Origin: Verrucomicrobiota bacterium
Lineage (GTDB): Bacteria; Verrucomicrobiota; Verrucomicrobiia; Opitutales; Puniceicoccaceae
Assembly (NCBI GenBank): GCA_038744685.1
Contig: JBCDMB010000003.1
Span: 1 to 64,000 of the forward strand
Direction of reading: 5' to 3'
Length of the DNA stretch: 64,000 bases
Shown here piece by piece: positions 18,413 to 26,297 of this stretch. How positions within the stretch are numbered: position 1 is the first letter of the stretch; each line of letters begins with the position of its first letter. The position numbers and the translations under genes are program-made. Under the pieces are notes generated by a model. That model saw only the letters and a list, made by a program, of their open reading frames with translations, searched no databases and was not told the origin of the DNA.

Positions 18413-19159
18413 TTAAGATTCAATGTTGGTCGGAGAGATCTGCCAGTCGTCCATTTTTTCTTGCACGCGCCTCGAGATTTCGAGCTGAGAGTCCAATTCT
18501 TCGCGAATTCTAGCAGACTCCGCAACGCTGTAATTTTTCCGGTTGTCGATAAAGGCCATAAGGATCCTCTCGATCGACTGAATACTCTTTCGGGTCTCTT
18601 CAATCAGCTCGTTTCTTTTATCCAGAGAGGCTTTTTCCAATGACTCAATCGAAGTCTCTTCCGCTTTTCTGAGAAGTTGGACGCTTTCCTCGAGATTGCG
18701 GATACTGGTGCTCACCAGTTCCTCAACATTTTGGATCGCAAAATTTCCCTCAAGTCCCGCAACTTCGCTGTCGATTTCTTTTGAAACCGTGTTCTGGAGG
18801 GCCAGTAACCGATCAAACATTTCTTCGGTCTGTGGATCACCGTCCGAGACTAGCTGGGCCCGGGCACGGGCGAGAGCCTCGTTAACCGCCTTTTCTGCCT
18901 CGCGTGCCCTTCGGTAGACAATCTTGTCCCGTATTTTACCAGCGTTTCGCCAGTTGAAAGCCACTCTGGCAGCGTACAGGCCGACCGAAAGAAGGCTCAA
19001 CCCCACGCCTATTCCGGTGATTAGAGGCATGGACTTCCCGATAAGAAATGAGGCGACTGCCATGGGAAAACCAACGAATGCGGGAATCAAGCTGTAGGCC
19101 GGTTTGTAGAAGATCTCATCTTTGATTTCTTCTTTGATCAGCTTCTCATCGCCTTTCAT
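18413..19159 (-). CDS. Two-TM coiled-coil membrane protein of the PspA module
   Basis: Not a family I recognise. A short charged N-terminus (KGDEKLIKEEIKDEIF) precedes two adjacent TM helices (about residues 22-70, AFVGFPMAVASFLIG and ITGIGVGLSLLSVGLYAA). A cytoplasmic helical and coiled-coil domain of about 170 residues follows, rich in E, K and R. The arrangement suits an inner-membrane anchor or adaptor for the soluble PspA encoded 11 bp downstream. ATG 19159 is chosen over the upstream in-frame start at 19201 because GAAGGTG lies 6 bases before it and the longer form would overlap the preceding gene. That gene ends 10 bp upstream, so the two are surely cotranscribed. Confidence 0.8.
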   Translation of the reverse strand: MKGDEKLIKEEIKDEIFYKPAYSLIPAFVGFPMAVASFLIGKSMPLITGIGVGLSLLSVGLYAARVAFNWRNAGKIRDKIVYRRAREAEKAVNEALARARAQLVSDGDPQTEEMFDRLLALQNTVSKEIDSEVAGLEGNFAIQNVEELVSTSIRNLEESVQLLRKAEETSIESLEKASLDKRNELIEETRKSIQSIERILMAFIDNRKNYSVAESARIREELDSQLEISRRVQEKMDDWQISPTNIES

Positions 19160-19169
19160 AAAAACACCT

Positions 19170-20768
19170 TCAATACGGAAGCTGACCCGCCTCAAATACA
19201 AGGTTCAGAGAAGACCAGTCCTTGGCACTGGATAGACTGGCCACCACCCGTAGTCGATCCGGGTCGGTGCCTTCTCCAATCAAAAAATCTGCAGCCGCCC
19301 GGGCTCGCCTGAGTGCCAGATCTAGAGCCACCTGATCCAGGGCGGCATCCCCGGTTTCCTGAGACTGACCGACGAGGGTTACGTAGTAGGAAGGCCAATC
19401 CTTCAAGCGTTGTGAGATCTCTGAGAGTCTTCGCCCGTTTTGGAGGGTGATTTTGGCCGACATGCGAGGAAACCGAATTTGCTCAACCTGAAAGTTTCCC
19501 ACGGGTCGCAAACTATTCCACTGTCTCTCTCCTAGTTCCGGCATATCAACAATGCCCGTTGCCAACTCGTCCACGCTATCTTCGTCGATCCCCTCGATGA
19601 GTCTGATTCCCTTTCCCGGATGGAACCCGTTCCGATGCATTTCTGCCAGAATCGCATCGTAGTAAATGGAGTTGTATGATCCGTCCAGTGGATCCTCAGA
19701 GAGCAAACCGGTATCGACCATAACATCGGTTATTTTCTCCAGGATTTCATCAATCGACTCGCCCTCTCCTTCCCGGACGCCGAAGTAGGTAAAATTGTCC
19801 GTCGTATTTTTCCATACGATCCCATCGGCGATATTCCTAACGTAAGCATCCGAGAGCGATCCGCCCCCGAGCAGCAAATCCTCACGCACAACCTCCTCCA
19901 TACCTCCTGACGTCGTAGAACTAAAGAGGGTGCGGAGATACGACTCTAGTATAATCGCCACTACCTGTTCGTTTTCTTTGAGGAAATTTCGCTCTACGAC
20001 CAAAGCATCGAGGATGAATCCTTTCGTCCTCGAGCTATCCAGAAGCACATGAACGTCGGGATCTTCCAACGCCTTCGAAACCTGAGGCTCCCACATCACA
20101 TAGGCGAACGGCTCCTTCGGATCTCCTTTGAGAAGGTCTTCCAGAATTTTCTCTGAACCCGGTCTTTTCACCCTCCAATCGGGCGAAAGACTGGGCAATA
20201 CGAAGCTCTCTACCGTGATTTCCGCTAGAAACTCCGAAGGCGACTCCCCGGTAAAGAAGACTCTTGCATCCGGTTGATCCAGATCCTGGATTTTTGAAAG
20301 GCCTTCCCTGTAAGCAACAATGGCGTCAGCCCCTTGGGTTTCATCGATGATCAGGACAATCGTCGCGGGAAACTGACCTACTTCGGCACCCGCTTTCAGA
20401 AAGGAATTCAGGGGAAAAGCCGCCATTTGTGCGTCGCCCGAAATGAGTGCCTGCATTCGTGCTCCGTAATCAGCATGATCGTCGATAATTTCCAAATCGA
20501 TCTTCTCTTTCGCCAGCGCTTCCCTGAACTCATCCGATCTCAGAATGGCATACCCCGAAAACCCATCCGCATAAAGAACTACCTCGTGTTCTATATCCCC
20601 TTTTGCTTTCGCACTTGTTTCAGCTACCAGTGCCTCTGCTGCCTCGTTCTCCCTTCGCTCCTGCAAGAAAGGGTCGACGATGAAACGATAAATCAAAACG
20701 CAACCCGTCACGATGATCACCCATGCGACAAAAGCGGCAACGACGCCCTTTTTCCCGCGACTGGCCAT
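19170..20768 (-). CDS. Membrane-anchored substrate-binding/OmpA-like fusion protein
   Basis: One N-terminal TM helix (GVVAAFVAWVIIVTGCVLIY) anchors a periplasmic domain that looks like an NMT1/TauA-type periplasmic binding protein: VVLYADGFSGYAIL, MQALISGDAQMAAFPLNSFL and ILDALVVERNFLKEN are equivalent to the ligand-binding strands. The last 110 residues form an OmpA-like domain with VTLVGQSQETGD and LALRRARAAADFL, the usual R-A-x2-V-x2-L helix, but it ends before the ENRRV block, so peptidoglycan binding may be weak. It is paralogous in layout to the product of 21557-23383. No ABC permease or ATPase is encoded nearby, so the binding domain probably senses rather than transports. It starts 8 bp after the VWA gene. 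Confidence 0.82.
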   Translation of the reverse strand: MASRGKKGVVAAFVAWVIIVTGCVLIYRFIVDPFLQERRENEAAEALVAETSAKAKGDIEHEVVLYADGFSGYAILRSDEFREALAKEKIDLEIIDDHADYGARMQALISGDAQMAAFPLNSFLKAGAEVGQFPATIVLIIDETQGADAIVAYREGLSKIQDLDQPDARVFFTGESPSEFLAEITVESFVLPSLSPDWRVKRPGSEKILEDLLKGDPKEPFAYVMWEPQVSKALEDPDVHVLLDSSRTKGFILDALVVERNFLKENEQVVAIILESYLRTLFSSTTSGGMEEVVREDLLLGGGSLSDAYVRNIADGIVWKNTTDNFTYFGVREGEGESIDEILEKITDVMVDTGLLSEDPLDGSYNSIYYDAILAEMHRNGFHPGKGIRLIEGIDEDSVDELATGIVDMPELGERQWNSLRPVGNFQVEQIRFPRMSAKITLQNGRRLSEISQRLKDWPSYYVTLVGQSQETGDAALDQVALDLALRRARAAADFLIGEGTDPDRLRVVASLSSAKDWSSLNLVFEAGQLPY

Positions 20769-20775
20769 CACCCGT

Positions 20776-21516
20776 TCAAGGCAACTGCCCGAGCGGCTGA
20801 TTTCCCCCTTCGGAAAGTATGTCGATCACAGCAAGGGTGGTCTCGTCGTTGCCAAAAACATCCAAAAAGGCATACACGTCTTCAGAAGTTGCGTCGCCAC
20901 TACCGGGATTAGGCACTTCGGCGAGAAACGAAGTTACCGCTTCCCGAAGAGACGCTGCGTCATTGGCTGCGACATACTGGTTGGCCAACGTTTTCAGCGT
21001 ATGCGCTTGCCTCATCCCAACCCCAATCACATCCAGGGAAATCCCGCGGCCCACTAGCTCTTTCGCGTAGAGGCGCATCAAGTCATCATCACTCGCCTCA
21101 CCATCGGTCACTACAATCAACCGGTAGGTTCCGTAATTGAAGTTCTTTTCCCTTTGTTCAAGGAGCGCATCAGCAGCCATCTTCATGTGCTTGCCAAGAG
21201 GTGTGCTCCCGCCAGCTTCAATCCCTTTTACACTGTCCCACACCTTTTTCCGGTCGAACGGCCCGAGGGGATATACCCATCCATTCGCATTTCTGCTAAA
21301 CACAATACACCCGAAATTGGTTTCCGGGGTGAGCCTATCCAATGCCGGAATGAGGGCCAGCTTTGCAGCCGTCATTTTATCTTTTCTCCCAATTTCGTTT
21401 TCCATAGATCCCGAACCATCAATCAGGATCACTACATTATCCGGTGCCTGAGAGCCGAAGCCCTTTTGTGCGAAAATGAAGAGGGAGAAGATGAGGGAAA
21501 AGATGAACAGTTTCAT
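20776..21516 (-). CDS. Secreted von Willebrand A domain protein
   Basis: Signal peptide (MKLFIFSLIFSLFIFAQKGFG) followed directly by a VWA domain. The metal-ion-dependent adhesion site is complete: VILIDGSGSMENEIG (DxSxS form, D-G-S-G-S), the threonine in GGSTPLG, and VVTDGEASDDD. Such domains bind protein ligands through a divalent metal, so it probably bridges the periplasmic parts of the neighbours. About 246 residues; the last 70 are helical and low in known motifs. It lies between two SBP-OmpA fusion genes with 40-bp and 8-bp spacers. ATG 21516 gives a clean signal peptide and is preferred to the in-frame start at 21579, which would overlap the upstream gene. Confidence 0.85.
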   Translation of the reverse strand: MKLFIFSLIFSLFIFAQKGFGSQAPDNVVILIDGSGSMENEIGRKDKMTAAKLALIPALDRLTPETNFGCIVFSRNANGWVYPLGPFDRKKVWDSVKGIEAGGSTPLGKHMKMAADALLEQREKNFNYGTYRLIVVTDGEASDDDLMRLYAKELVGRGISLDVIGVGMRQAHTLKTLANQYVAANDAASLREAVTSFLAEVPNPGSGDATSEDVYAFLDVFGNDETTLAVIDILSEGGNQPLGQLP

Positions 21517-21556
21517 TGAATGCCCTGGTGGTTGAGGGGTGAAGACTAGGGTCAGG

Positions 21557-23383
21557 TTAAAAATCAAAGTCTGATTCATTCTGTGCCTCTGCAGACACCC
21601 GAACCAAAAGGAACTCTACACGGCGGTTCTCCCCCGCCTCTTTAGCATTGGAAGGTTTCGGATGCACAGGCTCACGAATACCAACGCCAATCGGTTGGAT
21701 TTGCGATGCATCAAGGGGAATGGTCTCGACATTCGCAAAGCTCACCACTGCGTCCTTCACCGACTCAGCCCGCGAACGGGATAGATTCAGGCCAGCCTGC
21801 ATCACCTGACGGGGAGTTTGCCCTTTGTAGGTGACTCGATCAAAGCTGCCGTTGGCGATGAGGTCGGTCAGCAATTTTGTATTCGTGATATCGAGACGTT
21901 TCCCGTTGAGGAAGTAGCTGTAGTTTCCTGCGCTACCGGTCTGCTCGATGATATCACTTTCGATTCCACCCTTTACCAAGGTAAGGAGAGTCAACGTCGG
22001 ATCCGTGTGACCCCGAACCGCAATCACCGCATTCCCGTATTGCTGGACGAGCTCAAGGATCTTGCTGAACTCCACTCCGTACTGGACAGCACTAAACTCA
22101 TTCTGGTTGGGTTGAAACGTGATCACGACACTGTAGATCACATTGTCCGCGAGGTCACCGCCTGCATTCAGAAGTTCAAGCTCCTCGATCGTTGCCTCTG
22201 CGTTGAAACGTGGTTGCTGCTCAGTATCTGTTTTGGATAGAAAATCCGTAAACGCCGGGCTGTTCCAGTCGAGGTCGGACGGAATAAATCCCTGCCGCAC
22301 AGAGGCGTAGCCTCGTTTCGCAGCCATATCGAGTGCCCTCCGTTGAAAAGCGGAAAAGCCCCGGAAAGGGTTTTGGTCGCTGAAGAACGCGATGTTTCCC
22401 GGGTGACCCGCAAACGTGCAGTCAAGAAGGAGTCCGTGAGCATCGGCTTCAAGAGAAGGGATCACATCTTCGCCGTAGATATCCTGGGTTAGCTGCAGAA
22501 GCTCCATGTATTCCTCGCTTCCGTCTTCCTCGTAGTCCTTTTGGAGATCAATCAGCGTTTCTGCTGCCTTTAAATAACCAGCCGAAAACTTGGTCACCCA
22601 CTCCTTGTTCTCTTCATACCAATCGCTTCGGCACGCATAGACATCCGCGATCGAATAGGACCGCTCTGCTGTCGAGGCGAGGACCCTAGCCCCCCGGACA
22701 GAGCCCTCGATCCCAGTCCCCGTCTCCTGAAGACCACCCGTTAGCCCAAGCATGTCCGGGGTGATCACAAAAGCCACGTCCACCTCTTCATTATCGCGAA
22801 AAATCGCTGCCGGGCTATCGTCCGATCCAGTCAGATCCGTAGCCCAGATCACGTTGACGTCATCCCAGCTGTAGCCCGCGTCAGAAAGGAGGTCATCCAG
22901 TAAGCCTTCATGGGGCCCGGACTTCTGTAGTACCACAGTAGCCCCTTTCAAATCGGCGAGGGTCTTTATGTCGGAACGAGAAACCGCGTGGTCTCCCGCG
23001 CTCCACGTTAGCTGAAGAAAAATTACGGGTTTTGTCCGGGGATCCTGCCCGAGAACCTCAGAAGCCATGCCGAGCATTCGATAAGTTCCCCGCAGAAAAG
23101 GGCTTTTCCCCTCTAGATAGTTCCGCACCTGCTGGGGAAAATCGTCACCCGGCACCAAATCAATCTCCAGTCCCTGTTCGGCAAAAATAGAGCCCGGCTC
23201 TGTATCCAAACCTCCGTTCGCGTAAAAAGTAGCCATATCTCCACCCCAGACGATAAATGGGACTTCGACTGCCTTTCCTGGCTCAACCTCTCCTACCGTG
23301 ACCGGGCCAATCAAGTCTTGATACGGCTCCGCGATAAGAGTCGAAATGGCGACAAACAATGAGAAAATAGGGATACCTTTCAT
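21557..23383 (-). CDS. Secreted substrate-binding/OmpA fusion protein
   Basis: First gene of the PspA-module operon. Signal peptide MKGIPIFSLFVAISTLIA, then an NMT1/TauA-like binding-protein domain of about 380 residues (VPFIVWGGDMATFYANGG, KTLADLKGATVVLQKSGP, VDVAFVITPDMLGLTGG). A complete OmpA-family peptidoglycan-binding domain follows: VIAVRGHTDP, LNLSRSRAESVKDAVV, and GVGIREP...ENRRVEFLLVRV with the expected N-x2-x-R-R-V-E core. The protein should sit in the periplasm tied to the cell wall. No transporter genes accompany it. ATG 23383 is preferred to 23401 because the signal peptide then starts properly. Similar fusions are annotated in databases as phosphate ABC-type SBP/OmpA proteins, but nothing here shows phosphate specificity. 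Confidence 0.85.
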   Translation of the reverse strand: MKGIPIFSLFVAISTLIAEPYQDLIGPVTVGEVEPGKAVEVPFIVWGGDMATFYANGGLDTEPGSIFAEQGLEIDLVPGDDFPQQVRNYLEGKSPFLRGTYRMLGMASEVLGQDPRTKPVIFLQLTWSAGDHAVSRSDIKTLADLKGATVVLQKSGPHEGLLDDLLSDAGYSWDDVNVIWATDLTGSDDSPAAIFRDNEEVDVAFVITPDMLGLTGGLQETGTGIEGSVRGARVLASTAERSYSIADVYACRSDWYEENKEWVTKFSAGYLKAAETLIDLQKDYEEDGSEEYMELLQLTQDIYGEDVIPSLEADAHGLLLDCTFAGHPGNIAFFSDQNPFRGFSAFQRRALDMAAKRGYASVRQGFIPSDLDWNSPAFTDFLSKTDTEQQPRFNAEATIEELELLNAGGDLADNVIYSVVITFQPNQNEFSAVQYGVEFSKILELVQQYGNAVIAVRGHTDPTLTLLTLVKGGIESDIIEQTGSAGNYSYFLNGKRLDITNTKLLTDLIANGSFDRVTYKGQTPRQVMQAGLNLSRSRAESVKDAVVSFANVETIPLDASQIQPIGVGIREPVHPKPSNAKEAGENRRVEFLLVRVSAEAQNESDFDF

Positions 23384-23401
23384 AACAAAACCACTTACCA
23401 T

Positions 23402-23891
23402 ACTTAAACGTCCAAACCGGCGATACTCCTATCAACCAAGAGGACTCTGATGCAAGCCTATCGTCGTAAACCGTCAGATCCAGGGTGTAATTAAAAGCGT
23501 GGGGTATCGGGCTAATAAGTACTGATGCGGACTCAAGTCCGCGCTCCTCAAGACCATCACGATGGAGCGCGGACTTGAGTCCGCACCGGTGGAGTAGTGT
23601 GTTTTCCATACTACCCCGTGGGTTTAATTACACCGTCTAATCCACCAATCGCTCAAGCCCTACCCAAATCACCGCACCCACAAACTCCATCCTTGTGGGC
23701 CAACGACCAACTCAAAGGTAAAAACCACTGCCTTACCTCTAACATTTCGCCATGCTCACACATGGCATCCTCGCAGATTTCCCATTTTTCTCACTGAAGA
23801 TCAAAGACCGGTTCTCTCACCATACAAAGATTCAAGAGGAAACATCTTGCGGTTCAGACAGACCCATGCCCCAATTTCGGGGACGGATCCC
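23402..23891. other. Intergenic region between divergent units
   Basis: About 490 bases without a convincing gene. It must hold the promoters of the minus-strand PspA-module operon and the plus-strand M20-like/gpgS unit. The only clear structure is the inverted pair of GGAG palindromes at 23526-23585. Confidence 0.6.
23526..23585. repeat. Inverted pair of GGAG-headed REP palindromes
   Basis: Two perfect 22-base copies in opposite orientation (23526-23547 and 23564-23585) with a 16-base spacer. Each copy is itself a palindrome, GCGGACT-TG-AGTCCGC, headed by GGAG. This is the layout of a bacterial interspersed mosaic element built from REP sequences. The whole could fold as one 22-bp hairpin in RNA. 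Confidence 0.75.
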
Positions 23892-25055
23892 ATGCCGAAG
23901 ACCAGTAGTCAGATTTCTAAGTTGATACCCGACCCTTCCGAGATCGAAGTGATCAAGGAAGTCATTCTCGCTAATACGGTGATGTGTGGTGAGATTCCGG
24001 CCCCCACTTTCGAGGAGGGGCAACGGGTCGTTTTCATGCGGGACCGGTTCAATGAGGCCGGCTTGGAGCACATCTCTGTCGATGAAAAAGACAACGTCGC
24101 GGCCGTCCTGCCTGGTTCTTCGGGCGAACGCAAAATACTTCTTTCGGCGAATCTGGATACGATTCACTACGCAGGGGCTGATCATGCGATGACTTTGGGA
24201 ACAGATACGATCACTGGGCGTGGTATCTGCGAAAACAGTCTGGGCATCGGCGTCCTCTCGGCGCTTCCGATGGTCCTTGACCGACTGGATGTCACCCTTG
24301 AATCAGACCTTCTCCTATTGGGCACCTCCAAGGCACTCGGCATTGGAAATATCGCGGGAATTCGCTTTTTTCTCGAGAACTATCCGGAGCAAATCGACTT
24401 TGGCATCTGCCTGCGGGCCGTCCAGTTGGGACGATTGAGCTATGCTTCCCTTGGGATGCTTCGGGGCGAGATTCAAGTAGAGGTGCCGGAAGAGTATGAC
24501 TGGAAGCGCGTTCCGGAAGGCAGTGCAATCGTGACTTTAAACCGCCTGATCACCCGTCTTCAGGGTATCCCGCTTCCCACAAACCCGGTAACAACAATCA
24601 ATCTCGGTTCGGTTACAGCCGGAAACACTTTTGGGACGGCCGCCTCGACGGCCACTATCCGTTTTGAGGCGCGCAGTGAGGAGGAAGGCAGGACGGATTG
24701 GATCGAAAATCAAATCGAGGAAATCGTTGAGGAGCTTGATGCCGAAAACGAGGTTTCCGTTTATCTACAGGTCTTTGCGCGCCGCAAGGTAGGCGGCATT
24801 TCGTTTTCCCACCCTCTCGTGAAGACAACGCGTTCAATCATCAACAGCCTTGGAGTCGAACAAATCATCGCTCCGTCTACCGGTGAGTTGTGCGCGTTGA
24901 TCGATAAGGGCGTCCCGGGAGTGACGGTGGGTCTCAGCCAGGGGGAGCACCTGCACGAACGAAACGAGACAATCCGCATTTCTCCGGTTTTTCAGGGTGT
25001 CGCCCAATTAATTGGCCTTCTTCGGGCCATCGACGGAGGACATTGCGATGAGTAA
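23892..25055 (+). CDS. Catalytically degenerate M20/M42-fold peptidase homologue
   Basis: The fold is that of M20-type zinc aminopeptidases, but most metal and catalytic positions are altered. The HxD motif reads N87-L-D89 (SANLDT). The bridging aspartate block reads GRGICENSLG with E114 in place of D. The catalytic/ligand EE pair reads K147-A148 (GTSKALGIGN). The next ligand D is R in CLRAVQLG. A distal H in EHLHERNET remains. The protein should therefore not hydrolyse peptides. It overlaps the gpgS start by 8 bp (ATGAGTAA), so the two are translationally coupled. It may be a regulator or scaffold for GpgS, or bind a glycerate-type ligand. ATG 23892 is used; no good ribosome site is seen. 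Confidence 0.75.
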   Translation: MPKTSSQISKLIPDPSEIEVIKEVILANTVMCGEIPAPTFEEGQRVVFMRDRFNEAGLEHISVDEKDNVAAVLPGSSGERKILLSANLDTIHYAGADHAMTLGTDTITGRGICENSLGIGVLSALPMVLDRLDVTLESDLLLLGTSKALGIGNIAGIRFFLENYPEQIDFGICLRAVQLGRLSYASLGMLRGEIQVEVPEEYDWKRVPEGSAIVTLNRLITRLQGIPLPTNPVTTINLGSVTAGNTFGTAASTATIRFEARSEEEGRTDWIENQIEEIVEELDAENEVSVYLQVFARRKVGGISFSHPLVKTTRSIINSLGVEQIIAPSTGELCALIDKGVPGVTVGLSQGEHLHERNETIRISPVFQGVAQLIGLLRAIDGGHCDE

Positions 25056-26031
25056 TAAAGTCATCGAATCGTGGCTCGATTCGAATACCTTCCACTACAG
25101 CGACTTCTGGGATCTTCTCGCGCTGATTCGGGAGAAGGAATCCAAGGGGCTCAGGATTTCCCTCTGCATACCTACTCTGAATGAAGAAAAGACGATCGGA
25201 AAAGAGATCGTGATTTTTCGTTCCGAACTCATGGAGCGTTATCCTGTTGTCGACGAGATCGCGGTCATTGACAGCGGTTCGACCGATCAAACTCGCGAAG
25301 TGGCCGCATCATTCGGGGCCGACGTTTACCTAGCTTCTGAAATCCTTCCGGAAGAGGGGGACAAACCGGGCAAGGGCGAAAACCTCTGGAAGGCAATTCA
25401 CCAGCTCGACGGCGACATCATCTGTTACGTAGATGCGGATATCAAAAACATCCATCCCCGTTTCGCCTATGGCCTGATCGCACCACTCGTCTACAACGAC
25501 ACCATCCAATACGTGAAGGCGTTCTACGATCGCCCCCTTGCTTTTTCACAAGGTATCCGCCCAAGCGGAGGCGGACGAGTTACCGAGATTCTTGTTCGTC
25601 CACTCTTCTCCCTGTTTTTCCCTGAGTTGACCGCCCTCATCCAACCTTTGTCCGGAGAGTATGCCGTCCGACGGAATGTGTTGGAGAAAATCCCCTTTCC
25701 GATCGGCTACGGTGTCGAAACCTCACACATCCTCGACGTCTACCACGAGTTCGGACTCGCTGCGTTTGGCCAAACCGACCTCGATCAAAGAGTGCACCGC
25801 AACCAGACCACCCTTGCCCTTGGTAAGATGTCGTTTGGCATCCTTCAGACTTTCCTGAGACGGATGAAGGCGTTTGGAATGTTTGATCGCCTTCCGGATC
25901 TAGAAACCGTCTACCGCCAGTTCCAGGTTCAGGAAAACCAATACGAACAGGTCACCTTCGACATCGTCGAAGAGGAGCGTAGACCCATGATTGAGGTCCC
26001 GGCCTATCGGGAAAAATTTCACGGAAAGTGA
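25048..26031 (+). CDS. gpgS: Glucosyl-3-phosphoglycerate synthase (GT81)
   Basis: Transfers glucose from NDP-glucose to 3-phosphoglycerate, the first step to the compatible solute glucosylglycerate and, in some bacteria, mannosylglucosylglycerate. GT81/GT-A features: SLCIPTLNEEKTIG and VIDSGSTDQT for nucleotide binding, CYVDADIKNI as the DxD-type metal motif, GKGENLWKA, then PLSGEYAVRR, GYGVETSHILDVY and DLDQRVHRNQ, all typical of GpgS acceptor and donor sites. 327 residues is the family length. The start at 25048 has GGAGGA 7 bases upstream and lies inside the end of the preceding gene. No gpgP phosphatase (HAD MpgP-like or PGM-like) is adjacent. Confidence 0.87.
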   Translation: MSNKVIESWLDSNTFHYSDFWDLLALIREKESKGLRISLCIPTLNEEKTIGKEIVIFRSELMERYPVVDEIAVIDSGSTDQTREVAASFGADVYLASEILPEEGDKPGKGENLWKAIHQLDGDIICYVDADIKNIHPRFAYGLIAPLVYNDTIQYVKAFYDRPLAFSQGIRPSGGGRVTEILVRPLFSLFFPELTALIQPLSGEYAVRRNVLEKIPFPIGYGVETSHILDVYHEFGLAAFGQTDLDQRVHRNQTTLALGKMSFGILQTFLRRMKAFGMFDRLPDLETVYRQFQVQENQYEQVTFDIVEEERRPMIEVPAYREKFHGK

Positions 26032-26297
26032 TTTTTTGGAGGTCCCGAAAGACACATGCGCCACTTAAACGTGAGACTCCTGTAGTTGAACCAACTTTCT
26101 TTTAACGCAGCACACAGATCCGACAACCTGTTCTCAGGTTTGCGGAATAACCTTTTCAAAGTCCCGATTTCTTTCTCAGGACGCCCGTTTTTTCGGTTTA
26201 ATTTGGCTGAAAAACCTATTTGTATTCAAAAGGGTGTAGACCATCTCTTCCACAAGTCCATCATCGGTTCACCTATTGCTTTTCCATCCTCCTCCTC

